The position numbers and the translations under genes were made by a program. Shown in pieces: positions 5,880-6,006 of a DNA stretch of 6,006 bases (positions are counted from its first letter, which is position 1; every line of letters begins with the position of its first letter). The notes beneath the pieces were generated by a model that saw nothing but the letters and a program-made list of their open reading frames with translations, was not told where the DNA came from and made no database searches. The stretch comes from Crocinitomicaceae bacterium (lineage in GTDB: Bacteria; Bacteroidota; Bacteroidia; Flavobacteriales_D; Crocinitomicaceae). The stretch covers positions 1-6,006 of the forward strand of contig JAURNA010000114.1 of NCBI GenBank assembly GCA_030830385.1, written 5' to 3'.

Positions 5880-6006
5880 CTAATCAATAATTTTATCTTC
5901 GAAATACTGATTCATTCTCTCCCTAAGCAGCTCAAATACTCTTGCCCGAATTGGAAAATCATCTCTTGCTAAATCCGCAAATGGGAAATATCCTGATGAA
6001 TTATAT
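5880..6006 (-). CDS. C-terminus of an unrecognised protein, cut by the window end
   Basis: Read on the minus strand, a frame stays open from the window edge to TAG at 5880-5882, giving 41 residues. It contains GYFPFADLARDDFPIR and then a charged, probably helical end (ARVFELLRERMNQYFEDK, closing IID). The composition is protein-like, but 41 open codons can occur by chance. I do not recognise a family, and it does not show the C-terminal signature of a tyrosine recombinase. The local DNA is AT-rich (85 G+C in the last 246 bases), unlike uvrC, so it may belong to an accessory segment beyond tRNA-Asn. The 136 bases between the second terminator and its stop hold no gene that I can see. Confidence 0.5.
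   Translation of the reverse strand, partial: YNSSGYFPFADLARDDFPIRARVFELLRERMNQYFEDKIID

Overview
The window looks like chromosomal DNA from a member of the Bacteroidota, probably Flavobacteriales-like. The basis is Bacteroidota-type promoter elements (TAnnTTTG), A-rich leaders without Shine-Dalgarno sequences, a secreted YceI protein ending its signal peptide in A-Q, and an amidase of the type common in this phylum. The assignment rests on sequence style, not on a database match.

Layout. Positions 1-884 (+) hold the 3' part of a coiled-coil/OmpA-domain envelope protein cut by the window edge. It meets, tail to tail with a 4-base overlap, a secreted YceI-family protein (881-1396, -). A 127-base divergent spacer follows, then uvrC (1524-3335, +), the nuclease subunit of nucleotide excision repair. 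uvrC overlaps by 9 bases, again tail to tail, a predicted GT-B-fold glycosyltransferase-like gene (3327-4463, -). That gene starts only 7 bases from the divergent start of a secreted N-acetylmuramoyl-L-alanine amidase with a C-terminal SPOR-like domain (4471-5391, +). Then come a well-formed promoter, tRNA-Asn(GTT) (5490-5563) and an intrinsic terminator.

The part least explained by ordinary genes is 5542-5743. The last 22 bases of tRNA-Asn plus 3 following bases recur exactly at 5665-5689 as a 25-base direct repeat. The second copy is preceded by a perfect 8-bp hairpin and followed by its own intrinsic terminator. This fits an attachment-site duplication left by integration at the tRNA, or the relic of a second tRNA-Asn. 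Beyond it G+C falls to about 35%, and the window ends inside the C-terminus of an unrecognised minus-strand gene (5880-6006), which may be the edge of an accessory region.

The genes do not form one pathway. Three or four concern the envelope: OmpA-type peptidoglycan binding, YceI in the periplasm, peptidoglycan amidase, and possibly glycan synthesis. uvrC is a housekeeping repair gene. Packing is very tight, with two convergent overlaps and one near-abutting divergent pair. I see no clearly new multi-gene system; the tRNA-Asn repeat structure and the compact divergent start are the best leads.
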